In this document: positions 26,221 to 35,906 of the stretch, piece after piece
Layout of the letters: every line of letters begins with the position of its first letter
Numbering within the stretch: the stretch's first letter is position 1
Source: Cupriavidus sp. D39
GTDB taxonomy: Bacteria > Pseudomonadota > Gammaproteobacteria > Burkholderiales > Burkholderiaceae
Reading direction: 5' to 3'
NCBI RefSeq assembly: GCF_026627925.1
Contig: NZ_JAPNLE010000009.1
Location: forward strand, 4,402,001-4,466,000
Length of the DNA: 64,000 nucleotides
Made by a program: the position numbers and the translations under genes
The notes under the pieces: generated by a model
What the model was told of the DNA's origin: nothing
The model's input: the letters and a program-made list of their open reading frames with translations, nothing else
Database searches by the model: none

Positions 26221-27243
26221 TCAGGCGCGGGCAGTGGCGCCTTCGGGTAGCGCGTCGCGGCTGGCATAGCGCGAGGCGATCACCGAGCACACGATCAGCT
26301 GCAACTGGTGGTAGACCATCAGCGGCAGCACCAAGAGGCCCAGCGCCGGGTGGCCGGCAAACAGGATCTTGGCCATCGGGATGCCGTTGGCCAGGCTCTT
26401 CTTGGAGCCGCAGAACACCGCGGTGATCTCGTCTTCCACGGAGAAGCCGAGGCGGCGCGCGGTGAAGGTGGTGGTGGCCAGGATCACGAGCAGCAGCACG
26501 GCGGCGAGCGCCATCACGGCGCCGATGGTTTCCCAGTTGTACTTGTGCCACAGGCCGGCGGCGGTGGCGTCGCAGAACGACGAATACACGATGAGCACGA
26601 TCACGCCGCGGTCGATCTTGTTGGTGATCTGCTTCTTCTTGGCCAGCCAGCTGCCGATCAGCGGACGGGCCAGCTGGCCGAGCGCGAACGGCAGCAGCAG
26701 TTGCAGCGCAACGCCGGTCAGCGCCTTGCCCAGCGGCATCGAGGCGCCGCTGGCGCTGATCACCAGGCCCATCAGCAGCGGTGTGACGGCCATGCCGATC
26801 AGGCCCGAGATGGTGGCGTTGAAGATGGCGCCCGGCACGTTGCCGCGCGCCATCGAGGTCATCGCCACCGACGACGACACGGTGGAGGGCAGCGCGCACA
26901 GGTAGAACACGCCCAGCAGCAGCTCGGCGGGCAGCGTGTTGCGCAGGCCGAACATCAGCGCCAGCCCGACCACCGGGAAGACGATGTAGGTGAAGCTCTG
27001 CACGAAGGCGTGCAGGCGCCAGTGGCGCGCGCCGGCCACCAGCTTGTCGCGCGAGAGCGCCGCGCCGTGCAGGAAGAACACCAGGGCGACGCCCAGGTTG
27101 GTGACCATGCCCAGGTGCAGCGGGCCGTCGCCGGCGCCAATTTGCGGGGCCAGCAGCGCGATGCCGATGGCGGTGAGCATGATCAGTACGAACCCGTCGA
27201 TCAGGTCGTAGATTTTCTTGAAGGGTGAGAGGATGGCGGACAT
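26221..27243 (-). CDS. Bile acid:sodium symporter family (YfeH-like) transporter
   Basis: A 340-residue membrane protein with about ten hydrophobic helices, recognised from FFLHGAALSRDKL, CALPSTVSSSVAMTSMARGN and CGSKKSLANGIPMAKILF. These belong to the SBF-like branch of the BASS/CPA superfamily, which moves organic anions with sodium or protons. The substrate is not known. It is divergent from a LysR gene with 96 bases between starts, so that regulator probably controls it. Confidence 0.88.
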   Translation of the reverse strand: MSAILSPFKKIYDLIDGFVLIMLTAIGIALLAPQIGAGDGPLHLGMVTNLGVALVFFLHGAALSRDKLVAGARHWRLHAFVQSFTYIVFPVVGLALMFGLRNTLPAELLLGVFYLCALPSTVSSSVAMTSMARGNVPGAIFNATISGLIGMAVTPLLMGLVISASGASMPLGKALTGVALQLLLPFALGQLARPLIGSWLAKKKQITNKIDRGVIVLIVYSSFCDATAAGLWHKYNWETIGAVMALAAVLLLVILATTTFTARRLGFSVEDEITAVFCGSKKSLANGIPMAKILFAGHPALGLLVLPLMVYHQLQLIVCSVIASRYASRDALPEGATARA

Positions 27244-27339
27244 TGACGGCTAAGTTGGATTAGGGTTTCGCCTAGTATTGGACGTTACCGAAGCCTAGAA
27301 TGCAAATTCATTTATCGCATCCATTCATCTCATAGACGC

Positions 27340-28248
27340 ATGAATTACACATTGCGCCAGTTGCGCGTCTTCCTCGCCGTGGTCGGGCATGGCAGTTTCA
27401 GCCGTGCTGCAGATGCCGTCGGCCTGACGCAGCCGGCCGTCAGCCGGGGCGTGGCCGAGCTCGAAGAGGCACTTGGCGTGCGCTTGCTCGACCGCACCAC
27501 GCGCGAGGTGGTGGTGACCGACGCGGGCCAGGCGCTGGCCCCCGCCATCGAGCGCCTGCTTGGCCAGCTGGACGATACGCTGGAAGAAACGCGGCAGCTT
27601 GGCGAGCGCTATCGGGGGCGTGTTGTGATTGCCAGCGCACCCACGATTTCGGCGCGGCTGATGCCGCTGTATGTGGCGACCTGCGCGCGCCAGTACCCGG
27701 ATATTCGCCTCAGCGTGCGCGACAACGTGCAGGCGGACGGCCTCGAGCAGATCCGTGCGGGGGCGGTGGACTTTGGCGTATTGATCGATCCTTTGGCGCA
27801 TGAAGGCTTGACCATCGCGCCACTGGCGACCGATCCATTTTGCTTTGTGTGCCGGCGCGATCACCCGCTGGCCAATGCCGACTCGGTGCCGTGGTCCGCG
27901 CTGGACCGGATGCCGCTGGTGTTGCTGGATTTCGCCTCGGGCAGCCGGCCCCTGATCGACCGCATCTTCGCCAGCCATGGCGTGGCGCCCAGCGTGGTGC
28001 AGGAGCTGGGGCATTCGGCCAGCGTGTTCGGCATGGTCGAGGCCGGCATCGGCGCTTCGGTCCTGCCCTCGTTCTCGCTGCCGCTGCCGGCGGCATCGCC
28101 GCTGGTCTGGCGGCCGCTCACGCCGCGCGAGGAGCGGCGCATCGTCATGGTCTGCAGGGAAGACCGCTCCTTGTCGCCCTCGGCCGCCGCCGTGTGGCAG
28201 ATGGTGCAGAGCCTGCCGTTGCCGGCCGAGCCGGCCATGCCGCAATGA
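27340..28248 (+). CDS. LysR-family transcriptional regulator
   Basis: A 302-residue regulator. The winged helix-turn-helix opens at NYTLRQLRVFLAVVGHGSFSR and continues ADAVGLTQPAVSRGVAELEE to ~60, followed by the two-lobed effector domain from ~90. The divergent neighbour is the BASS transporter; the 96-base region between them has an ATGC/GCAT dyad at about 27301-27321 that could be the LysR site. By family pattern it would activate the transporter on binding its substrate. Confidence 0.9.
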   Translation: MNYTLRQLRVFLAVVGHGSFSRAADAVGLTQPAVSRGVAELEEALGVRLLDRTTREVVVTDAGQALAPAIERLLGQLDDTLEETRQLGERYRGRVVIASAPTISARLMPLYVATCARQYPDIRLSVRDNVQADGLEQIRAGAVDFGVLIDPLAHEGLTIAPLATDPFCFVCRRDHPLANADSVPWSALDRMPLVLLDFASGSRPLIDRIFASHGVAPSVVQELGHSASVFGMVEAGIGASVLPSFSLPLPAASPLVWRPLTPREERRIVMVCREDRSLSPSAAAVWQMVQSLPLPAEPAMPQ

Positions 28249-28269
28249 CTGGCACCCTGGCTTAGCGGC

Positions 28270-29028
28270 TTAGCTGCGCGTTGCCGTGACCATCACTGCT
28301 TCCAGCGCAAAGCTGCCGTCGGCCTTGACCAGGTAGTGCTCGCGTACTTCCGCCGGCGCCAGTTGCCACAGGTGCAAGATGGCGGCCACCGCCACGGGCG
28401 GCGTGCGCATGCGCTGCACCCAGGTGGCAAACTCCAGCTCGATGCGCCAGACCGGCGAGACACCGGCCTGGAAGCCCGCCGTCTCCAGCATCCCTTGCCA
28501 TTCGTTGCCGGTGTAGTCGCGGATATGCGACGGGTCGCGCAACAACTCCACCGATTGCAGCCAGGTGTCGAGCAGCGGGTCGTCCGAGCCCGCGATGTCG
28601 ATCAGCACGGCCTTGCCGCCCGGCTTGAGCACCCGGTGCATCTCCGCCAGCGCCGCCGGCACGTTGCGCCAGTGGTGCGCGCTCATGCGCGAGATCACCG
28701 CGTCGAAGCTGGCATCGTAGAAGGGCAGCGATTCCGTGGCGCCCTGGCAGGTGCGGATATTGGCCAGCCCCTTGTCGCGCGCCGCGCCTTCCACCACCGC
28801 CAGCATCTCTGCCGACAGATCGTAAGCCATCACTTCCGCTGCGACCCCCGCCGCGGCAAAGCTGGCATGGCCCGCGCCGCAACCCAGGTCGAGCACCTGC
28901 GCCGCCGGCACCGCCGCCAGTTCCTGTGCAAGCTGCTGCAGGTCTGCACCCTGCGCGTGGACCGCGCTGGTGAGGTAGGCGCTGGCGGTGGCGCCGAACT
29001 GGGCGGCAACGAGTTCTTGTTGTTGCAT
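28270..29028 (-). CDS. Class I SAM-dependent methyltransferase
   Basis: A 252-residue methyltransferase. The SAM-binding motif I is QVLDLGCGAGHASFA (~44-58), motif II is near AYDLSAEML and a post-motif reads HRVLKPGGKAVLIDIAG. It resembles UbiE/BioC-like enzymes; the substrate is not evident. The ATG at 29028 has AGGAGAG upstream. It is divergent from an XRE-type regulator with a dyad between them, so that protein may regulate it. Confidence 0.88.
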   Translation of the reverse strand: MQQQELVAAQFGATASAYLTSAVHAQGADLQQLAQELAAVPAAQVLDLGCGAGHASFAAAGVAAEVMAYDLSAEMLAVVEGAARDKGLANIRTCQGATESLPFYDASFDAVISRMSAHHWRNVPAALAEMHRVLKPGGKAVLIDIAGSDDPLLDTWLQSVELLRDPSHIRDYTGNEWQGMLETAGFQAGVSPVWRIELEFATWVQRMRTPPVAVAAILHLWQLAPAEVREHYLVKADGSFALEAVMVTATRS

Positions 29029-29153
29029 GGGGCTCTCCTGGCGGCAATGGCCGCTGGTGGATTCTGGTGACCGGGGGCTGCAAAAGCGGGGACCGGGGGA
29101 CTTGCCCGCGTAACGGGTTCGACGTACTGTAGCAGCCTGTTTTCCCGGTACAA

Positions 29154-29173
29154 GTTTTATCCTGGTATAAAAC
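29154..29173. promoter_or_regulatory. AT-rich inverted repeat between methyltransferase and XRE regulator
   Basis: GTTTTAT and ATAAAAC flank six bases (CCTGGT). The repeat is about 45 bases upstream of the regulator start and 125 upstream of the methyltransferase start, a natural place for autoregulation of the divergent pair. A related GGTAC-type word lies just before it. Confidence 0.5.
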
Positions 29174-29218
29174 GCACCAGCTTCCAGTCTACTGCCTCGT
29201 TTTCCCGCTCAGCCCTCC

Positions 29219-30028
29219 ATGACAGATTACGCGCTTCCCGATCCCGCCAAGCCAAGCGAACTCACGCGCGAAGCCGTGCTGGGCCGCTTCCTGCGGGCCC
29301 ACCGCGAGCGCCTGGCCCCGGCCGAGGTTGGCCTGGCGCCCGGCCGGCGGCGGCGCACCCCGGGCTTGCGCCGCGAGGAACTGGCGCAGCTCGCTGGCCT
29401 GAGCGCCACCTGGGTAACGTGGCTGGAGCAGGGCCGGCCGGTGGCGCTGTCGGCCCGCGCGCTTGCCAGCCTGGCCGGCGCACTGCGGCTGTCGCGTGCG
29501 GAGCGGGCCTACCTGTTCGAGCTGGCCGGCCGGCGCGACCCCATGCAAGCCCAGGACGAACACGCACCCGCCACGGTCCTCGCCAGCGTGGAGGCCATCA
29601 ACGGCCCGGCCTACCTGCTGGACCGGCAATGGAACGCGCTGGCCTGGAATGCCGCCGCCGCCGATTTGTTCGTGGGCTGGCTTGACCCCACCAGTGAGGA
29701 TCGCAACCTGCTGCGCAGCATGTTCCTGTCGCCGGGCTTGCAGGCACTAGTGGAAGACTGGCCGCACCGCGCGGCACGGCTGGTGGCGGAATTCCGCGCG
29801 CACAGCATCCGCCATGCCGAAGACCCGCCGACGCGGGCGCTCGTGGACGAACTGATCTCGCAGAGCCCGGCGTTCCGCGCCGACTGGCTGTCGCAGGACG
29901 TGGAAGAGCGCCAGGGCGGCCGCCGCGGCTTTTGCCATCCGCAGCGCGGGCTGCTGCATTTCGAGCAGCTCACGCTGGTGCCGGCGGCCGCGCCGGGTCT
30001 GACGCTGGTGATGCTGATGCGTGCCTGA
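29219..30028 (+). CDS. XRE-family regulator with MmyB-like ligand domain
   Basis: A 269-residue regulator. The N-terminal helix-turn-helix is in TPGLRREELAQLAGLSATWVTWLEQGR, the pattern of the MmyB/TipAL-type XRE group. The rest matches the MmyB PAS-like ligand domain (YLLDRQWNALAWNAAAADLF, later GFCHPQRGLLHFEQLTL), which binds small hydrophobic molecules in characterised members. It stands divergent from the methyltransferase, its likely target. The ATG at 29219 gives a typical length. Confidence 0.9.
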   Translation: MTDYALPDPAKPSELTREAVLGRFLRAHRERLAPAEVGLAPGRRRRTPGLRREELAQLAGLSATWVTWLEQGRPVALSARALASLAGALRLSRAERAYLFELAGRRDPMQAQDEHAPATVLASVEAINGPAYLLDRQWNALAWNAAAADLFVGWLDPTSEDRNLLRSMFLSPGLQALVEDWPHRAARLVAEFRAHSIRHAEDPPTRALVDELISQSPAFRADWLSQDVEERQGGRRGFCHPQRGLLHFEQLTLVPAAAPGLTLVMLMRA

Positions 30029-30048
30029 GGGCCAAGTGCCCTGGCGTC

Positions 30049-31163
30049 TTAGAACTTATGCCGGATCCCCGCCACTGCCGATACCTGGGTCTTGGTCGAG
30101 GACGGCGAGAGCGTGTAGATCTGGGCATATGTGGCGTCGCCCGCAGCGTGCTGGTATATGCCGACCAGGAACAGGTCGGTGCGCTTGCTGAGGAAATAGT
30201 CGGCGCCGAGGTTGACCTGATGCCATTTCGGGCTGTTGTCCATAGGGCGGTAATCGCCCCACGTATAGATATAGGCTGCGCCCACCATCAGGTTTGGCGT
30301 GATGTAGTCGGTAACAGAAATCTCGCCGTTGTTGACCGTCAGCCTCGTGTTGTCGAGGTAGTTGAAGCGCACATTGGTGTACAGGACCGAGACGCCCACC
30401 GGACCGAACTGATAGGCGCCCCCGCGCCCCAGATCCGCTGCCGATCCACTTTGGCCCCGGTAGCCAGGCTGGTGAGGAAGGGAGACGTGAAGCCGTAGTC
30501 GCCGACTACTGCGCCCGACTGGTTAGTCGGGCTGTTCGGCGTATTCAGCTCCTCATACGCCACGCCCAGCGAAAGATCGTTGCGTTTGTACGATATGCCG
30601 AGGCTATACGCATTGTTCGAGTGGAAGTCGCCAGGCTTTTCCCCGAGGCTGAACATGCCGGCAAACTGCAGGCCACCGTATGAAGGGCTCTTGTAGGCGA
30701 TCGTATTGTTGACGCGGAACGTGTTGAACACATTGTCGCTGTCGCCGATGTGCGTGCCATAGGCGGCGAACTGTGTTGCCGATTCGAATGACCACAGCGT
30801 CGCCGCAGAGAGATCGTACTGCCGGCCTAATGTAACGGTGCCCAGATCCTGGGACGACATGCCGACGAAGGCCTGCCGGCCGAACATCCGTCCACCCTGC
30901 GAAGCCGTGCCATTGATGACGGAAAAGCCACTCTCCAGCGTAAAGATGGCCTTGTTGCCGCCACCCAGATCCTCCTCGCCCCTTAATCCCCAGCGAGGCG
31001 TTTGCATCGGCCCGTTGGCCATCTGGAAGCTGGAATGGCTGTTCTGATTGTTGGCATAAACAATGCCGGTCGAGATCAGCCCGTACAAATTCACCCCGCT
31101 TTGCGCGTAGGATGCCGAACACGCTAGCAATAACGTCGTGGCGACGATGGCACTTCGCTTCAT
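30049..31163 (-). CDS. Gram-negative general porin, OmpC-like (frame break)
   Basis: About 371 residues with one base restored. The signal peptide is MKRSAIVATTLLLACSASYA. The mature part starts SGVNLYGLISTGIVYAN, with RWGLRGEEDLGGGNKAIFTLE and GRQAFVGMSSQDLGTVTLGRQYD, hallmarks of betaproteobacterial trimeric porins, and ends in a terminal Phe after a beta strand (SAVAGIRHKF). A run of five Cs at 30419-30423 lacks one base, so the literal frame breaks around GAGGAYQFG. It is divergent from the ABC importer operon, so it may serve outer-membrane entry of the same substrate. Confidence 0.88.
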
Positions 31164-31758
31164 AGTGACCTTCCTGTCATTAGAAAAAAGTAAAAAAGCG
31201 GTCCTCCCGCACGCACCGGGGTGCGCAGGGATCCGGAAGAAAGAAGAGCTGGACGGGAAGAGGTGCGGGCGACGTCGTCGCTAGGAAACGACCCAAGCCG
31301 TGTCCGCAGGTAGCGGGAAGCTGGCTGGGATGGCTAGCCGGCCAAGGTGCTTGCCGGAACCGGCGTGGCGTGCAAATGCACGCGAGCCAGCACCGGCGAG
31401 AAGTAAGCCAATCGAATCGACTGCGTAACGGCGATGCATGCCTGCTCCCTCATTGATCTCTTTATCGGTGAGATTTGAGTGGATTGTCGGCGCAGGAAAA
31501 CCGCCGCGGGAAGCACAGATTTTGGCTACCGCCGAGCGAATTTTTCGCTCGACCCATTAAGGGGCGCCCTTTTTTTGCACCGCAATAAAGCATCGCCGGC
31601 ACCTGCGTAGGGCATGCTGCACTGGCATTGTGCGCCCTAATTTAGGCATCGCCCTTGCTCGAAAAACGGTTCTTGTTCGAGCACTCCCTCGTCATCAAAA
31701 TACAGCAGTCACGAGATTTGACCGCTTGCAGACAGATCCGAAAACGAGGCAGGGAACC
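31164..31758. promoter_or_regulatory. Divergent region between porin and catabolic operon
   Basis: About 600 bases without a convincing gene. Two dyads stand out: CGAGCGAA/TTCGCTCG with a TTT loop (31533-31551) and TGCTCGAA/TTCGAGCA 12 bases apart (31656-31683). They share the GCTCGAA core, so they could be related sites for the LysR regulator in the operon or simple hairpins. A T7 run follows GGGCGCCC at 31562-31576. Promoters for both directions must lie here; I could not place them reliably. Confidence 0.45.
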
Positions 31759-32799
31759 ATGGAAATCAAGATGTCATCATTGGAAAATCCGAACCGCAGG
31801 CGCGTGCTGCAGGCTTCCCTCGCGGCAGCCGGGCTGGCCACCGGCGCGCTGCTGTCGGTCAAGTCCTTTGCCGCCGATCGCGCGGCGGTCAATATGCAGT
31901 TGGGCTGGATACCTGGCGGTAACCAGGTCGGCGAGGTTGTTGCGAAACGGCTCGGCTACTACGAGCAGGAAGGAATCGATTTCAAGATCCAGCCCGGCGG
32001 CCCCAATGTCGATGGCGTGGCCATCGTGGCCTCGGGGCGCGGCGAGGCCGGGCAAATCTCATCCAGCCCATCCGTCATGCTGGCCGTATCGGAAGGGCTG
32101 CCGGTCAAGTGCTTTGCCGTAGGCCTGCAGCAGCACCCCTACGCCTTCTTCTCGCTCAAGAAAACGCCGATCCGCACGCCGCAGGAAATGATCGGCAAGC
32201 GTATCGGCATCCAGGCCACCGGACTCGTGCTGCTCAAGGCGCTGCTGGCGAGGCACAAGATCGCGGAGAGCCAGGTCAGCGTCGTGCCGATCGGCGCCGA
32301 CATGATGCCTCTGCTTAGCGGACGGGTGGATGCCGTAGCGGGTTGGCAGACCAACTTGTCCGCACTGAAGGCCCTGGGCGCGGACCGTGTCGACCTGAGC
32401 CTCTGGGATTCCGGCGTCCGCCTCTACGCGCTGCCCTACTACGCGCACGTCGACACGCTGCGTAATCACCCGGAAGTGCTGCAGCGCTTTCTGCGCGCGA
32501 CTGCACGCGGCTGGCTTTACGCCAATAAGAACCGGGATCAGGCAGTCGATCTACTGCTCAAGGAATTCCCGAGCCTGAACCTCGCGGACGAGCGCGGGTC
32601 GATCGACGTCTTGATGGGCTACGCCTTCAATAGAGCGAGCGGCACGCAGGGTTGGGGAACGATGGACCCTGCCGTATGGCAGGAGCAGATCTCCCTGTAT
32701 GCGCAGCTCGGCCAGTTCCGCGCGCGCGCTCCCAAGGTGGAGGATGTCATGACGCTGGACATCCTGCAGGCCACCAAATCGTCACGACTGGTGGTGTAA
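31759..32799 (+). CDS. ABC transporter substrate-binding protein, NMT1/THI5-like
   Basis: A 346-residue periplasmic binding protein. The N-terminus carries a twin-arginine signal (NRRRVLQASLAAAGLATGAL), indicating Tat export of a folded protein. The NMT1/SsuA-like fold shows MQLGWIPGGNQVGEVVAKRLGYY and VDGVAIVASGRGEAGQIS, then IGIQATGLVLLKALL. Relatives bind taurine, sulfonates, nitrate, pyrimidine precursors or aromatic acids. It leads a nine-gene unit with CoA-dependent enzymes, so a carboxylic acid is a reasonable guess. The ATG at 31759 follows AGGGA. Confidence 0.9.
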   Translation: MEIKMSSLENPNRRRVLQASLAAAGLATGALLSVKSFAADRAAVNMQLGWIPGGNQVGEVVAKRLGYYEQEGIDFKIQPGGPNVDGVAIVASGRGEAGQISSSPSVMLAVSEGLPVKCFAVGLQQHPYAFFSLKKTPIRTPQEMIGKRIGIQATGLVLLKALLARHKIAESQVSVVPIGADMMPLLSGRVDAVAGWQTNLSALKALGADRVDLSLWDSGVRLYALPYYAHVDTLRNHPEVLQRFLRATARGWLYANKNRDQAVDLLLKEFPSLNLADERGSIDVLMGYAFNRASGTQGWGTMDPAVWQEQISLYAQLGQFRARAPKVEDVMTLDILQATKSSRLVV

Positions 32800-32802
32800 G
32801 CC

Positions 32803-33629
32803 ATGCAAGCCACGCTATTCAATCCACGCCCTGCCGCACGCGCCGGCGTTCCAGCTTCCACCGGCACCGGACTTTCAATCAGTTGCCGCGATATCAATGT
32901 CCGCTTCTTCACCGACCGTCGCAGCACCACAGCCATCGAGGGCCTGAGCCTCGATGTGGCCACGGGGAATTCCTGACGCTGCTCGGACCCTCCGGCTGTG
33001 GCAAGTCCACGTTCCTGCGCGTGGTGGCGGACCTGGTCAAGCCCAGCCGCGGCGACATCCGCGTGCTCAACGAACCGCCGGCGGTCGCTCGGGCCCGCCG
33101 CGACATCGGCTTCGTGTTCCAGGATGCGGCGCTGCTGCCCTGGCGCACGGCGTTGCAGAACGTCGAGCTGCCGCTTGAGGTCGCCAACGGCAAGGCGCGC
33201 GCGGGCAAGGCAACGCCACGCGAGCTGCTGGAACTGGTTGGCTTGAAGGGGCGCGAGGATGCGCTGCCTCATGAAATGTCCGGCGGCATGCGCCAGCGCG
33301 TCGCGATCGCCCGCGCGCTGGTCAGCGATCCGAAGGTGCTGCTGATGGACGAGCCCTTCGGTGCGCTGGATGAAATCACGCGCGACCGGCTGAACGAGGA
33401 ATTGCGGCGGGTCTGGAAGGAAATGGGACTGACGATCCTGTTCGTCACGCACAGCATCCATGAAGCGGCATTCCTGGGCCAGCGCGTGCTCCTGCTGGCG
33501 GCCAACCCCGGCCGGGTCAAGGAAATCGTCCCGGTGGCGCTGCCTGAAGACCGCACCCTGGATGTGCGTGAAACCCCCGAGTTCGTAACACTATCCGCGC
33601 ATCTGCGCCGCGTGCTGGAGACTTGCTGA
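32803..33629 (+). CDS. ABC transporter ATP-binding protein, SsuB/TauB-like (frame break)
   Basis: About 275 residues when one G is restored in the run at 32964-32967, where the frame should read VATGEFLTLLGPSGCGKST. Walker A is GPSGCGKST, the signature is SGGMRQRVAIARAL and Walker B is VLLMDEPFGALDE; LFVTHSIHEAAFLG gives the H-loop. The start at 32803 lies 3 bases after the binding-protein stop and the end overlaps the permease start (TGATG), showing translational coupling. Probable sequencing error, not a dead gene. Confidence 0.88.
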
Positions 33630-34468
33630 TGAGCACATCGGAAATGAAGTTGAACCTGCCCGTTGCCGGCGCGGATGCGGAGGCCCACGCCTATTTCGCC
33701 AGCCGTCGGCGGCGCGTCTGGCGCGCCCGCGTCTTGCCCGCGCTCGGTATCGCGGGGCTGCTGTTCGCCTGGTGGGCCGTGGTGGCGGGCTTCGATATCA
33801 AGCCCTTCATCGCGCCGTCTCCCGGGCTGGTGCTGCAGACATTCTTCGACAAGCGCGACGTTCTGCTGCAGAACTTGATTCCCACCGTCATCGAAGCGGC
33901 CGGCGGCTTCCTGCTGGGCAACCTGCTCGCCATCCTGCTGGCGACCGTGTTCGTCCATAACAAGACGCTGCAGGAGATCTTCTACCCGGTGGCGGTCATG
34001 ATCAACTCGATCCCGGTGGTGGCCAAGGCGCCGATCCTGGTGCTGATCATGGGCAACGGGATCGAGCCGAAGATCACCATCGCCGCCATCGTGTGCTTTT
34101 TCCCCACACTGGTGAACATGGTGCGCGGGCTGGAAGCCGTCAATCCGCAGTCGCTGGAGCTGATGCGGGTCCTGTCGGCCAGCAAGCGCGAGATCTTCTT
34201 CAAGCTGCGCCTGCTCAATTCGCTGCCGTATCTCTTCTCCGCGCTGCGCATCGCCGCGTCGATGTCGGTGATCGGTGCGGTCGTCGGCGAATGGATCGGG
34301 GCCACGGTGGGCATCGGCGCCATGATCATCCAGGCCACTTACGCCTTTGACTCCGCCTTGCTATACGCGGCAATCATCATGTGCGCGGCGATGTCCGGCA
34401 CCTTCTTCCTGGTGATCGCACTGGTCGAACGCTGGCTTATCACGTGGCAGCCTGAGCAATCGCACTGA
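33629..34468 (+). CDS. ABC transporter permease, SsuC/TauC-like
   Basis: A 279-residue inner-membrane permease with about six helices. The coupling EAA-type loop is visible as VNPQSLELMRVLSASKREIFFKLR, and NSIPVVAKAPILVLIMGNG and VIGAVVGEWIGATVGIGAMI are typical of the nitrate/sulfonate/taurine class. With the preceding ATPase and binding protein it completes an importer. ATG at 33629 overlaps the ATPase stop by one base. Confidence 0.92.
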   Translation: MSTSEMKLNLPVAGADAEAHAYFASRRRRVWRARVLPALGIAGLLFAWWAVVAGFDIKPFIAPSPGLVLQTFFDKRDVLLQNLIPTVIEAAGGFLLGNLLAILLATVFVHNKTLQEIFYPVAVMINSIPVVAKAPILVLIMGNGIEPKITIAAIVCFFPTLVNMVRGLEAVNPQSLELMRVLSASKREIFFKLRLLNSLPYLFSALRIAASMSVIGAVVGEWIGATVGIGAMIIQATYAFDSALLYAAIIMCAAMSGTFFLVIALVERWLITWQPEQSH

Positions 34469-34502
34469 GCGCTGCACGACAACAACAATCCCGAGGATAC
34501 AA

Positions 34503-35888
34503 ATGAACAAGATCAATGACTGGATCCGCCAGCCGGCACACGATGTGCGCGTCGCGGCCGCAGCAAATGTCGTGGTGGTGGGCGGTGGGCCGGCTGGCCT
34601 GTCGGCCGCGCTTGCGGCGGCGAGGAACGGCGCCGAAACGATTCTGCTCGAACGCTACAACCATCTGGGCGGCCTTGCTTCCGGCGGCATGGTGCTGGTG
34701 CTGGACGATATGTGGGACAGCCACCTGCAGGAGATCTCGGTGCGCGGCAACTGCATGACCATGATCGAAAACATGGCAGCGCTGGGCCTGGCCAAGTTTC
34801 CCCGCGCGAACGAATGGGGCGAAGACCCGGCCGCCTATCGGCGCTGGGGCCGCTGGGGAACGTTCGATTTCCACAGCCAGAAGACGCCGCATCCGGTGTG
34901 CTTCGCCGCGGCCTTCGACCCTGACGCCTACAAGCGCGTCGCGCTCGACATGGTGCAGCAAGCCGGCGTCAAGCTGCGGCTGCATTCGTGGTTCTCGCAG
35001 ACTTTGGTGGAGGACGGCCAGGTCAAGGGCGTGATCTGCGAAACGAAGAGCGGGCGTGAAGCCATCCTCGCCGACGTGGTGATCGACGCCACCGGCGACC
35101 TCGATGTCGCGGCCTCCGCAGGTGCGCCGCATGCCGGCGGCAGCTACATCACCACCACGGTGTTCCGCCTTGGCGGCGTGGATACGGACGCCGCCGAGCG
35201 CTTCGAGCACGAAGAGCCAGAGGCCTACGCGCAGCTCGACCGCCAGATCAAGCGCATCCTCGGCGGCTCGTGGGGACTGTGGTGGCTCAAGACGCCGCTG
35301 CCTGGCGTGGTGTGGTGCAACTGCCCGCACATGGCGGGCATCGACGGCCTCAAGGCGGAAGACCTAACGCGCGCCGAGATCCAGGGACGCCAGCATATCC
35401 ACGCCGTGGTCGAGTTCGTGCGCGAGAAGCTGCCCGGCTTCGAGCAATGCTACGTGATCGACGTCGCACCGCAGACGGGCGTGCGGCAGACCCGCCTGCT
35501 CGAAGGCGAGTACGTGATGTCCAAGGAAGACGTGGCGCAGCGGTTGCGCTTTGACGACAGCATCGCGCGCGGCCGTGACTACTACATGCCGTACCGCGCG
35601 CTGTTGCCAAAGCAGGTGGACAACCTGCTGGTGGCCGGCCGCCACTACTCGGCCACCTCGCAGGCACAGAAGATCTCGCGCGAGATCCCGCCCTGCATGG
35701 CGATGGGCGAAGCCGCCGGCGTCGCCGCAGCGCTGGCGCTCAACGCCAATGTTTCAGTGCGCGACGTCGACGTGCGGGCCGTGCAGAAGACCTTGCGCGC
35801 ACAGGGCGCGGATCCCGGCGACCAGACTGGCCGCAACGCCGATATTCCCGCACTGGCGGCCTATGTGCGGCAGGCGGAGGCAGCATAA
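34503..35888 (+). CDS. FAD-dependent oxidoreductase (FAD_oxidored-like)
   Basis: A 461-residue flavoprotein. The FAD-binding Rossmann motif is VVVVGGGPAGLSAALAAARN with GGGPAG at 27-32 and ribose-binding Glu50; a second FAD motif is near VVIDATGDLDVAASAG and a third near NLLVAGRHYSATS. It fits the FAD-dependent oxidoreductase group of unknown substrates. A 7Fe ferredoxin gene three genes on could pass electrons to or from it. No transmembrane segment is seen, so it is cytoplasmic. GAGGATAC precedes the ATG. Confidence 0.85.
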   Translation: MNKINDWIRQPAHDVRVAAAANVVVVGGGPAGLSAALAAARNGAETILLERYNHLGGLASGGMVLVLDDMWDSHLQEISVRGNCMTMIENMAALGLAKFPRANEWGEDPAAYRRWGRWGTFDFHSQKTPHPVCFAAAFDPDAYKRVALDMVQQAGVKLRLHSWFSQTLVEDGQVKGVICETKSGREAILADVVIDATGDLDVAASAGAPHAGGSYITTTVFRLGGVDTDAAERFEHEEPEAYAQLDRQIKRILGGSWGLWWLKTPLPGVVWCNCPHMAGIDGLKAEDLTRAEIQGRQHIHAVVEFVREKLPGFEQCYVIDVAPQTGVRQTRLLEGEYVMSKEDVAQRLRFDDSIARGRDYYMPYRALLPKQVDNLLVAGRHYSATSQAQKISREIPPCMAMGEAAGVAAALALNANVSVRDVDVRAVQKTLRAQGADPGDQTGRNADIPALAAYVRQAEAA

Positions 35889-35906
35889 GACATGGAGGAC
35901 AACAAC

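Noticed and set aside
30049..31163. Porin as a pseudogene
   Set aside because: One base restores the full barrel and terminal Phe, and the same kind of break occurs in several other genes including sodB, so an error is the simpler reading.
31334..31516. 60-residue minus-strand frame before the catabolic operon
   Set aside because: No ribosome site, no recognisable sequence, and it lies in a region better explained as promoter DNA.
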